Below, one piece after another: positions 10,430 to 21,100 of a stretch of DNA of 64,000 nt. Numbering within the stretch: the first letter of the stretch is position 1; each line of letters begins with the position of its first letter. The stretch is from contig NC_033641.1 in the NCBI RefSeq assembly GCF_001540865.1, positions 3,734,041 to 3,798,040 on the forward strand. The letters run 5' to 3'. A program made the position numbers and the translations under genes. The DNA comes from Ananas comosus. Its lineage: Eukaryota; Streptophyta; Magnoliopsida; Poales; Bromeliaceae. The notes beneath the pieces were generated by a model, which saw nothing but the letters and a program-made list of their open reading frames with translations, did no database searches and was not told the origin of the DNA.

Positions 10430-11805
10430 CCGTGACCCCTTCATCTATCTCTGGACAGGTGGCCTCCCGGCCTGACAGTGAGCGGAAGGCATCCCCTGGC
10501 TTGGACCCGGTAATACTAGTGCTGATGCAGAAGATGGCGCTGGTACTGAACCACTCGGGTAGCCCGACTAGATGTGGTCCTCCTGACCACACAAGTAACA
10601 CCTGCCTTGCCTCTAAGAGCACTGTTGTGGGTAATGACGACCACCGCAGATCACGCAACTCAGAGTCTGGCGACGCTCAGATCCTCTACGCTGTGCAGAT
10701 GAGCCACGTCCTCGCGATTGGCTCCTGTTCCTGGAATATCTCGGCGGCCTCCCAGAGTGCGTCTGACTCGCACCCTCAGCCGCAGGCCTCTTGCCTTTCC
10801 TTCTGTCCGAGTCATCTAGACGCTCTTGCAAGTCCGCCGTGCCGCTCTCCACGATGAGCGCGCGGTTTACCACATCTAAGTAAGTCTGAAGGTTGGAGGA
10901 TTGCACCAACCGAAAGATTGATGGCCGAAGTCCTCGCTCGAAGATGCAAGCCTTATTCTCGTCGTCCTACACAACAAAGGGCACACAGTGTAGTAACCGA
11001 GAAAACTCCCTCTCGTACTCGGCCACGATTCGATCTCCTTGGCACATCTCGCGCAGATCCTGCTCCATCTCCTCTTAACACTAACGAAAAAGTAGTGCCC
11101 CAATAAGAGTTACTTGAACCTCTTCCAAGAAATGGCTGCTAGGTCAGTGTTGGGATTATCCTGGATTCCCAACCACCAGCTATAGGCCTCGCCGTCCAAC
11201 TGGTGAGTGCCGAGCCAAACTCTGTCTCTCTCCTCCATGAAAGTGTCGTGGAGCAACTTCTCCATGTGCATCAGCCACTTTTCAATGATCCAGTGGTCGG
11301 CTTCCTCTTCATTAAAGATCCAGGGATCGCACCTCCTGAACTCGTTGAGGCGATCCATGAGCCGCTGCCGCTCCGCTTCCTCAACCATCAAGGAAAAAAC
11401 CGCCGCTGCTACAGGCACCTGAGCTGGTGGTGCCGCAAATACCTCCTCCCGAGGTGCTACCGCAGGTGCCGTCCGCGAAGTGTCAAGTGCAGGGGACGAC
11501 CTCCTGGGTGCAAACGCCTCTATCGGCGCAGGTGGTACAGGGACCTGAGCCTCCCTGGGAGCCGCCTGCTGCAGTAGAAGATCCTTCAGGCGCTGCATCC
11601 ATGCCTCCTGTCGGCGCGCCGCATCTGCATGCTGTCAAGCCGCCGCCGCCGCCGCCTGCTGCGTCACCAAGTGAGTGAGGACCGCAAGCTGGCTCCTCAA
11701 CTCACGAACCTCACCGGATCCGGAGGTAGCAGATGTCTCCGCTTCCTCCAGGTTTGCCACGTCATCCGCTCCGACAGACTTAAAGCGTGTAGTTGGCAGC
11801 GACAT
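10430..11805 (-). pseudogene. E1 gag, first copy (5'-LTR-proximal unit)
   Basis: A likely start Met at 11803-11805 (MSLPTTRFKSVGADD) lies about 300 bases past the primer site. Then come a heptad-like EVRELRSQLAVLTHLVTQQ segment, a Pro/Ala linker, a capsid region with LDGEAYSWWLGIQDN, and two knuckles: CVICGGRHYPQQC is intact, but the second (CYLCGQEDHI) is cut by a stop near 10570. A TGA near 11635 sits where the other copy has CGA, a C-to-T change. A TAA at 11110-11112 replaces GAA. Not functional as it stands. Confidence 0.78.
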
Positions 11806-12084
11806 TACAACGTCATAAAACCGCGAGTTAACAAAACCCACGCTATCGAATCCCCGCTCAAAACGAATACCCAAATCATGCGAAAGTAATGAAGTGTTAT
11901 CCACAACTAACTCCGGCGAAGTTAGAAGTCATACACTCCGATCCTACTCCAACTTTTTAGAGTTATCGTAAAACCCAATTGAAATACTTTTGCTTACAAG
12001 TCAAATAGACCTCGTCTCTCACGAGCCTATTTCCTATAGTCCAACCGGCCTAAGGTTCACTAAGTCCACTAAGACTCAACCCTA

Positions 12085-12097
12085 GGCTCTGATACCA
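12085..12097 (-). other. E1 primer-binding site (tRNA-iMet type)
   Basis: The minus strand reads TGGTATCAGAGCC, the standard plant initiator-Met tRNA primer site, 8 bases from the LTR end at 12106. It fixes the element's orientation. Confidence 0.92.
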
Positions 12098-12105
12098 AAA
12101 TAATC

Positions 12106-15007
12106 TGTCACGCCCCGGGGCCCAGCGAAAGCCGGCCCGGCACGTGTCCAGACCCGCCATCTATCTAAAACATATAAGGCGTCTACGATACAGCAATAAA
12201 TAAAATTAAATAATACAAAGAGATCTAGCGATATCAGAGCAAGGTACTACTAGAATCTACAACAGGAGAGTATAACAAGAGCTAAAATCCACAAAAATAA
12301 ATCATGAAGTAGAACGACAGAATTCCGAGTACAAATGCTATAAGTGGTACAATGGCGGTCTCTATACATGGTAACAAAACTCTCTCTCACCAAAAACACA
12401 AAAAGAGAGTAGACCACCTAGGAGCAAAGGCAAGCTCCGCACTAACTAGCTACACGACTCCCTCGCCGCGATCCCGTGCCTCCGCCAGTGCTGAAGGTTC
12501 TGAAAAGAAAGTATCAAACAGAGGGCATGAGAACTATTAAATAATAGTTCCCAGTGGGCAATTACTGACTTCAGTGAAATGCACCACTAGGCCCAAAACT
12601 AAGGGAAGTAAGTAAGGCAGGTAAGAAAAATATGAATAAATAAATCACAGAAATGGAAGCTCACTATACCTTGATGTCACTACTTTCATCAGTAATAATC
12701 TACCACATTATCTCTACTCAGCATGAACTTGCATAAGTAATAAGCTACCACATGATCTCTACTTAGCATGATTTTGCATAAGTAATAAGCCACCACATGA
12801 TCTCTACTTAGCATGAATTTGCATAAGTAATAAGCTACCACATGATCTCTACTTAGCATGATTTTGCATAAGCAATAAGCCGCCACATGATCTCTACTTA
12901 GTATGAATTTGCATAAGTAATAAGCTACCACATGATCTCTAATTAGCATGATTTTGCATAAGTAATAAGCTACCACATGATCTCTACTTAGCATGATTTC
13001 GCATAAGTAATGAGCCCATCACAATAATCACAAGCTAGAATAGTAATGTGTCATTATCCACTATTCTAGTCACTGTCCAAAAGGTACAATATATCACCAG
13101 TAACCCAATCCTGTGGAAGCTACCCGTAGGTAGTCCGGCATGCCCCGTGCCAACAATGGTCCCGTGGTAGTCAACATCCCCACTCTAGGAATGAGCCTCC
13201 CCCACGGCATCCCATTTTGGCGCCCAATCCCACACGAGCGAGCATGTGTCGCGATGGCTATCTCCGGAGTGCCAACTTGTAGAGAGCGACCCTCACAAGT
13301 ATGTGCGAATGAGCACAATGGCATGCAAGCGAATAAGTCCGCCTCAGGTCCAAGTGGTTAATTACTGTTTCATCGGATCTAAAACCCGGAATACAGCACA
13401 TGTCCCAAAGGCCTGCCTCTATGTCATCGTGTCTAAAACACGGAATATAGTAACTATCTCAATGGCCTATCTCTATGTCATCATGTCTAAAACATGGAAT
13501 ATAGTAACTGTCTCAATGGCCTATCTCTATGTCATCGTGTCTAAAACACGGAATATAGTAACTGTCTCAATGGCCTATCTCTATGTCATCATGTCTAAAA
13601 CATGAAATATAGTAGATTTCCAGTGGCCTATCATCATGTCTCTAAGTTGTAGTTCAATAATTTTCTAGTTCAAGTGCCCCTTTATGACACTTTTGCTTAC
13701 TATGTCCCAATATGAATAATAAGTCTAAAAGCTTGTCATTCTAATCATTTTCCACACAAGAAACATGATCTTACATCATTCATTAGAATATTAAACTCAT
13801 GCATACTAACAATGCATATGCTTCTCTCTACAACATAGAGTCAATTTTTCATGATGCATAACATATGGGTTTTAAGCGTTCTAAAATTCACATAAATTTC
13901 ATTTAACATGAATATGTATATATTTATAAAATACGAAACATTTAACCACATAGGAGGCATTTCCTCCCATTTCAATGAAGCCAAACCCACCAAGTCCTCT
14001 CGAAGCCCATCGTTTCGCCGAAAGGAGGTGCCCACTATCCTCCTAACGCCCTATAGGTAAAACTAGGGGAGTTACACGAACGAAACGAACTACAACAAGC
14101 TAAAACAATAACAAACTCATGATAAGGGCATAACTCACCTATAGTGAAGCAAACCCTTCCCAAGCTCCAAATGGAAGCTAGAACCCTTCCAATCCAATCT
14201 AGAGGATGATTCTAAATCAATCAATTGAGCTCCAAAAGCTCTAGATCAAAAATCCCCAAATCAATCCCTAAATCCTCATTTCTAGGGTTTCATCTCAAGG
14301 AAACCAATAAAACATTAGTCAAAATGAGAGAACAAGTTTCTAACCTCTTGAAAAGCTTCAACCCAAGCTCAAAGTCCTCTAGGTTCAAGGATCTTTCCTC
14401 AAACAAGCCTCAAGTCTAAGCTCCAAGCTTCAACAATGGTGGAAATTGGTCCAAAAGGCAAAAAGAGAAGTAAATCCATCAAAATCCAAACTAAAAGGAG
14501 ATCAAAACCAAAGAAATGGTAAAGAGGGCTCTCTTACCTCCTTCTCCTCCTTCCTCAGCTCAGGGAAAGCCCCAAGGGGTGTGGGTGATATATAGAATAG
14601 CCATAATTGCAAAAACACCCCTGCAGTTCGACCATTCAAAATCTGTCACTGCGTATCGGTATACGGGCCCGTGTACCGGTACACATCCCACGAAAATGCA
14701 AAAACCAAGCCTCGGGTTGGCTGGGAAGCTGCCTGTGTACTAGTACACGAGCCCATACCGGTACGACCATCAACCCTGTACCGGTACAGCCATCAACCCT
14801 GTACCGGTACGCAGCCTGCTGAAGGCTACCCGAGAGCTGACCAAAAATCCGACTTTTCGGGTTTTGGTGCCAAGTTTTAAACCTCAATTCTCGGGACTCG
14901 AACCATAGGTCGGGACACTGTCTACGACCCTCCACAAAGTGTGGAATAGCTCGGAACACAAATCAAACACTTGAGCCTCGCAATTTGTAAAGGTCCAGTG
15001 TGTTACA
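12106..15007 (-). repeat. E1 5' LTR (2902 bp)
   Basis: Same order of parts as the 3' LTR: palindromes 14653-14810; TATA-like CTATATATCA near 14587-14597; GTGAGT donor 14133-14138; 54-bp repeat x5 and 45-bp repeat x7; inverted repeat near 12532-12549; TTCTTTTCAG acceptor ending at 12500; terminus GGGGCGTGACA. It is followed on the plus strand by AGTAC. Confidence 0.88.
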
Positions 15008-15400
15008 AGTACGCTCATCGCCATCACCATCACTATTTGGGGACACGCGCTTTGCTACAAGCTTACCTCCACAATCCATATCATATCTGAGGCAACGTCG
15101 GCGAAGGTGTGGGCAAGGAAAGAGAGTGGAGCGCGGTATCAATGTTAGGGCGGTGGAGGAGGAGAACAAAGGAGAGGAAGCGGAAGGAGAAAAAGACACA
15201 GAAACGACGTGGAAGACGAACTAGCAGTGGGGAGAAAAACAAACGAGAAAAAAAAGAATAAAAATATTTTGGTCTGTTTACTGAAAATTCGGGCTGAATC
15301 TATAAAATCCAAAATGAGCACCCATGTTTTGCAAAAACACAAAACCGATGGTTTTTTTATGCAAATCGGCATTTTTTCTGAAAAGATTTGTGTCTTTTCT
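15008..15400. other. Unassigned segment right of E1
   Basis: No gene recognised. A purine-rich stretch at 15100-15230 is open in more than one frame but shows no domain. GTACGCTCATC at 15009-15019 is repeated at 3685-3695 left of E1. Confidence 0.3.
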
Positions 15401-15415
15401 CTTGTAAAAGAAGGG

Positions 15416-15567
15416 TTTTTTTTTAGTGAGAAAGGTAGTATGCTATCCGCTTCGTTTATTTATTTTAGAAACAAACATAGCTGGAAATGTGAAGCAACTC
15501 GACTTCAAACTTGAGACCTCGGTTACCAACCACAAAACCTTTGCTACTTGTGTTAGGGACGGTCGGT
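15416..15567 (-). mobile_element. tRNA-derived SINE, copy 1
   Basis: Flanked by a perfect 15-bp target duplication CTTGTAAAAGAAGGG (15401-15415 and 15568-15582). On the minus strand it has an A-box-like TAACACAAGTAGC, a B-box-like stretch around AAGTTTGAAGTCG, and a tail CTTTCTCACTAAAAAAAA. Same family as 16796-16966. Confidence 0.85.
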
Positions 15568-15582
15568 CTTGTAAAAGAAGGG

Positions 15583-16782
15583 TTCAAGTAGGTTTTCTCC
15601 GATTAGCATAAGAATAGAAACTTCTCTTTTCTTTTTTTTTTTTTTTTTTTTTCTTTACAACTTATCCCTTCATCTTCCAAACAATAAATGGATGAATTTT
15701 ATTTATTGGATTATTCTAAAAATCCTTTTCAGGTACCTTTCTCACTCCTTAATTTTTACTAAATTAATGGATATTGAATATTTTATGTGTTAGTAATTAT
15801 ATTTTCTGCATCAACTTGCCTTGAATTTGATGAGGATCGGAATTTTAAAAAGGGATATTATAGGCCCATTTAGGATTTCTTTGTGGGCTTGAAACGATTT
15901 AATGCGATATGCTTGCTAAATTATAAGTTTATTAATACTGTTAGTTATATTTTTATTTATACAAATAAATTTAAATTATCTTTATATATATGTACTGTAT
16001 TTATTTTTTATGTCTTTTATGTGTTATTTATTTTTTTCTACTTATATCATGACAAAAAAAATCATATCTATTATTGTTTTCGGATTTTCCTTTTTTTTTT
16101 GATTTATCATGAATCTGCCTTATAGTAATTTAGTTAATTTCATGTGTAAAGAATTAATTGGTCATTTCTTTTTGTATGAATTTAATTTAACTGAGTCTAT
16201 TGTAAATAGTTTTTTGTTTTTTGTTTCTTCTTATCGGTTCTACGTACAATCTGTATCTTGAATTGCAATTAATTAGTCTCGCGCGCGTGATCCGTTAATC
16301 CTCATGTTTTGATCGTCTTTGCTCTATTATTGGATAGTTCTACAAGTAATTTATAGGTATTTGTTATGTGATTTTTGACACACGTCAATACTTTAGTTTT
16401 ATGAAATAACTTATATGAGTTTTTAATATAAATAAAAAAATAAATTAGAATATACTTTAATATTAACAAGTGCAAAGCACGCGCGAAACATGCATTTAAT
16501 ACATTATTATTATATGTAGAAATAGTAGTTAATTAGTTTGGCTGGTTTTGCTTGTCTTTGTTGGGCCGACTCATCCGTCTGAGGTTAGGGTTTGAAAACC
16601 AAGGATTTGTCACATGGACTTGTCTCTCGTAGGTTCCCTATTAGCTGACGAGTAATTCCCCCCACTCTCTCGTATAGGGTAGTAATTGTAGGGTAGCATA
16701 CGTACATGTAGTAGATGCCGTACAGCGAGCATGGGTAGAGAGCAGCCTTATACGCAAATAAAATGCAATTGTTCATTTAGGA
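15583..16782. other. AT-rich intergenic DNA
   Basis: No gene recognised. It has a long T tract at about 15631-15651 and low-complexity AT. GTGCAAAGCACGCGCG near 16470 resembles a TE terminus hairpin, but no element could be bounded. Confidence 0.4.
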
Positions 16783-16795
16783 ACAATTAAGATAA

Positions 16796-16966
16796 CTTAC
16801 CGGCTGTCTATAGCGCATGTGACAAAAAACTTGATAGTTGGTGCTCGAAATTTCAAGTTCGAATTCTAGTTGATTTACATTTTCAGTTAAATTTATTTCT
16901 AAATGAAATAAACGAAGCGGATATATAGGCATATAGCATGCTACCTTTCTCTCAAACAAAAAACAA
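16796..16966 (+). mobile_element. tRNA-derived SINE, copy 2
   Basis: Perfect 13-bp target duplication ACAATTAAGATAA at 16783-16795 and 16967-16979. An internal Pol III promoter is visible: A-box-like TAGCGCATGTGAC near 16811 and B-box-like AAGTTCGAATTC near 16854. The 3' tail is A-rich (CTCTCAAACAAAAAACAA). Orientation is opposite to copy 1, 1.2 kb away. Confidence 0.88.
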
Positions 16967-16979
16967 ACAATTAAGATAA

Positions 16980-17353
16980 GTCCATAAATTCATATTCTTC
17001 TTTTTTTTAAATTAAAAAATAAAATTAATTATTATTTGCCAGCTAAGATCCTCATTACCATTTTTTATTTTTTTTAACAGTAATTTTATACAATTTGATA
17101 TGTCATTGGAAGAAACTTTTTTTTATTATTATGAATGATTAATTTATAATGGACCTAGATCAAATAAGATATAACAACACATTTAAAGAGCTCAGGCAAG
17201 GAAAAAAAAAAAAAAAACCTCAGTTTTATTTTTTAATGTCAAACAAACGCGTTCTTTGGATGTAAAGTGTACAAAAGTTTCAGTATCCCTTACATGCTGT
17301 TTTGTATAGAAGGCACTGTTAGTGTATGTATTCAAAAAATAGAGGTTAGTTAC
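16980..17353. other. AT-rich spacer before E2
   Basis: No coding or RNA feature recognised; poly-T/poly-A runs including an A tract near 17199-17217. Confidence 0.4.
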
Positions 17354-18042
17354 TGTTGGTGCCAATAGAGTAGTGCCACGAGGTGAATCGGTGCACAGCT
17401 CAGCTAGGGACTCCAAAGCTAGAAAAAATAACATATGGTGCCGGGAGCAGAGGATGAATAGCTGCAAACCGCTGACGGTTTTCATGCGGTTAAGATCGTC
17501 TTGCAGGCCTAGAAAATAGGGAGAAGTGGCCGATCATGTAGATAACTGAATAACAACAGGCAGAATATAAATAAACAAATGACGCCTGGAAGAGGGGTCT
17601 TTTCCCTTGCAAATAAAAGACCACCTTCAATTTCTATGCATTTTTCTTATTTTTTGGGAGTAGTCTACTTGTAATCTTTTTCTTTCCCGCATTTACTATC
17701 TTTTTTAGGAGTAATTTTTAAGTTAGATTTCTGGAGTCTGTATGTCGCATAGGCACACTCTCTATTTGTACAAGTTCCCAATTTTAGTTTAATTTATAAA
17801 AGCATTCGACTCTTCAGCCGACCCAAAAATACTGCGCATTCTGTATATTCGGCTTATTCAACCGAATCGACTCCACAACAGAAGGTTTCGAACTCGGCTG
17901 ATCCGATCCCTCATCAGCCGAATCGCTTGATCTGTCGAAGGGCGCAAACTTCGAGGGTCACCACGTGAAGCCGTTTCGTATGTCTACACGCTTCCCTAGG
18001 GAAATCTTTAACTAGGTCAAAGATTAAGAAATTCGGCTTGCA
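17354..18042 (+). repeat. E2 5' LTR
   Basis: TGTTGGTGCCAATAGAG to CGGCTTGCA, collinear with 33913-34599, with scattered mostly transition differences. A TATA-like AATTTATAAAAG is near 17790. Confidence 0.9.
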
Positions 18043-18050
18043 GTAATTTT

Positions 18051-18069
18051 TGGCATACCCGATGGGACC
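18051..18069 (+). other. E2 candidate primer-binding site
   Basis: TGGCATACCCGATGGGACC, 8 bases after the LTR. The same site in relative E3 is TGGCACGCCCGGTGGGAC (minus strand, 42273-42290). The conservation and position support a PBS. I do not assign the primer tRNA. Confidence 0.7.
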
Positions 18070-18109
18070 ACTTTTCAAGTAAACTTGTGTTTCCAATTAT
18101 TAAAAAATT

Positions 18110-21100
18110 ATGGCTGGTGACAATGCCATGAACCTTCGCAATAGAGTCATTCTACGAAATTCTGGGAACGATCAAGCTAATAATACAGAGAGCACGAATG
18201 AGCGCCATGTAGTCTTGCCGGTCGAAGGTGAGACTAGAGGTCAATCAGACCAGCAAGAGCCAAGTTTGGCTCAGGCACTCGAACAGATGACACGAGTCTT
18301 ACAAGTATTGGACCAAAACAGTCACAGGAGTACTGCTCATCTGGATGCAGTTTTAACCGTAATTATGGCTTCCAACGAGAATATTGCCTGAATTGGGCAA
18401 ATATTAATAGAAAATGAACAACCCATAGCGGGTCTACAGGGGCCTATGCGTACACCAGTGTTACAAAATCCCGTGACACCGGTAAACACTCAGCCTCAGG
18501 GAGCACCTTTCTAGGCTGCTTATAGACCGGCGACTACAAACGCCAGTCAATAGCCCGAAGTGGCGTTGGGATTACCTCCTCCGCCACCATTGGCAGCATA
18601 TTAGCCCCAAAATGCGGGGATTAGATGTCACGCCCCGGGACCGATACCAATTTGGTCCGACCCGAGCACGTCAAACATACGCCGAACGGACAGAGTTTCC
18701 CCTATCCGCCCAAGGCTCATCACCTGTACATTTTCAACAAGAAGTGCACTAGCGAAGACATACACAAACGGCTTACAAGAGGGTAAGCAATAGCCATGAG
18801 TGAAAGAAAGGGAACTAAACATCTACTCAAGTATTATGATTCAACTTTTGATCACATACATGTATCTATTTCATCCAACTTGTACATTCATGATTCTTTA
18901 CATTGCTTGCATCATTTCTTTTATATCACATTGGCTCAAAATAAACATTACATTCTTTTCTTTCTTTGCTTTATACATCAACATCTTAAATCATCAAATA
19001 CAAAAGATGATAAAAGGGTAAACTACTAACAAAATATAAAGCTCGACTTGGGTGGCCACTGTCTAGGGTGCGATACCTTTACCGCGGTCGCTCGCCGGCT
19101 GGCTCGGTCCCGGCTCTGTGGAATAGTGGGGTGAGAACTACAACAAAGTTTCCAGTGGGTTCGGCCCCAATCTCACCGACTTTCCCACTAGGACTGACTC
19201 AGGCATAATAGAAAGGATAAGCAGAATAGTAACCAAACTATAATCATGATGCTAATATGCCTGAACAATAAAGCAAGAAATATGCTCAACGTAAATCATG
19301 CAAGTATGCAAGTTCTTTGTTCTTTACTCTTTATTCTTTAATCTTTGTTCTTTGTTCTTTAATCTCACGGCTAACCCGGGGGTTTCGCCACATTAACTTG
19401 CCCACATTAAGTCCATCATCGCGGGCCCTCAGCTGCCTCCCGCTAAGACCGTCCTCGGGTTTACTCCAACCCGTGATGCAAAACTCCGGAGCGCATCGCT
19501 CGAGGGGGAGCGACCGCCCTCGAGCACGGAACTCATAGCAAGTATGATCGATCCTTAACTCTAAGGATATATAGTTCAATCATTGTCTTTACACTAACTC
19601 TAGTGTTCTTTACATCACTTTATTTTGCTAACTCTAGCAATCATTGTTCTTTAACTTTACTCGTTCTTTATGCCATACTTTGCATTAACTTTAACCATTA
19701 TCATTGTTCTTTTCATCACATTGATTCTTTGAGGCCACACACTAACTCTAGTGTCGACTATATACTTTCGAATGCCACTCGATCTATGCTCTTGTGTCAC
19801 TTTGTTCTTTTATCTCATTAGGTTCTCACATTACCTCTCATGCATATATAGGGTGTTATAGGTTCTCAACCAACTAGAAATGCACGTGTACTCACATCAT
19901 GCAACATTTACATAATTATCATCACATTTTACCCTACAATGCATGCAACAACATATACATAAATGCTCAATTAAATGACACATTAGGCATAGAGGGAATT
20001 CCAACAAGTTTGGATTGCACCACCCACCTCGTAGGGGTACTAGGGTGCTACGGTGATTTTCTTGGGATTCTTAGACTCCCAGTTCGTCACCTACGGCAAA
20101 ACGAAGCCCCATTAGGCCATTTTGCTCATATCTTTACATTGGCTTTTCGTAACGTTAATCCGAGCACACCAACGCGTCGGAAATACCCCCAATTAGGTTT
20201 CTAGAGGGTCAATTTCATTTTTGAACCTCTACAAGCAAAAGTCCCAATTTGGGTGCCCTAGCTCATAACATATATCAAACCTAGGGTTTGATCTCTTAAA
20301 GAAGCAAAAGTAAGCTTCAAATCATGTAAAGGTTCCATTTGAACCATCCTTAGCTCAATCAAAACCCATTTTAGGGTTTCATCATGAGAGGGGTTGGAGC
20401 TTTCCTCTAAGCTTCACCTTCCACACCAATCTATGGTTTTGATCTCAAAAGGAAGCAAAAGATAGCTCCAAATACTCTAAAGGTTCTATAAAAACCATTC
20501 TTATCTTAATCCAAACCCTGGCTTGGGTTCTACCATGAATAGGGTTCAAGCTTACCTCTAAGCTTGCTGCAAAGAGGAAGGAGAGGAGGTAGCTTATGTT
20601 GCTCCAAAGAGGAAGAAGAGGAGGTAGCTTCACTTCTTAGCTTCTCCTTCACCTCATTTCTCCTTTTCTTCTTCTTCTTTTCCCTTTTCCTTTCTTTCTT
20701 TTCCTTGTCTTCTTCTTTTCCTTCTTATCTTCTAGAGAGAGAAAGAGAGAAGAGAGGGAGTGTGAGGGAGTAAAATGAGAGAAATATCCCATTTACCCCT
20801 TAACATAACCCCATATGATGCATAATTGCATTTGGGTCCCACAACTTTAATCTTATCACACTGCCAGAACTGGGCAGTTTTCGAGTTCGGGGACCGGTCT
20901 CCCCGACTTGGGACCGGTCCCAGAGAGCTCTCCCCGCGGGCCGCGCGATGCAACCGGTCTCTCCCAGAGGGACCGATCTCTCGGGGACCGGTCTCTCCCC
21001 GCAGGTACCGGTTCCCGAGAGCTGGTTTTCTGGGACTTAGCCGATTTTTCAGCTTTCTCAGTTTTCACGCGTTCGGGGACCAGTCTCTCCCACAAGGGAC

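Larger units (their letters stand above)
3721..15007 (-). mobile_element. E1: long-LTR Ty3/gypsy (Tekay/Del-like) element, apparently non-autonomous
   Basis: Two LTRs (3721-6573 and 12106-15007) start TGTAACAC and end GTGACA on the minus strand. The primer site TGGTATCAGAGCC (tRNA-iMet type) lies 8 bases inside the 5' LTR, and a polypurine tract abuts the 3' LTR. Flanks are ACTAC and AGTAC, a one-mismatch candidate 5-bp target duplication. Just inside the 3' LTR, TTTCGCGGACGAAACTCC followed by AGGAGGGGTGAA is typical of the Tekay/Del 3' end. The internal 5.5 kb has a duplicated gag with two zinc knuckles, but I recognise no protease, RT, RNase H or integrase, so it probably needs enzymes in trans. 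Confidence 0.85.

Noticed and set aside
9023..11678. Plus-strand frames over E1 gag
   Set aside because: Shadows of the minus-strand gag; the Arg/Pro/Ser-rich composition comes from GC-rich antisense codons.
15000..15224. Possible host gene fragment right of E1
   Set aside because: Open in more than one frame with no recognisable domain, start context or splice structure.
20564..20773. Glu- and Phe-rich ORF
   Set aside because: Low-complexity GA/CT leader of the solo LTR.
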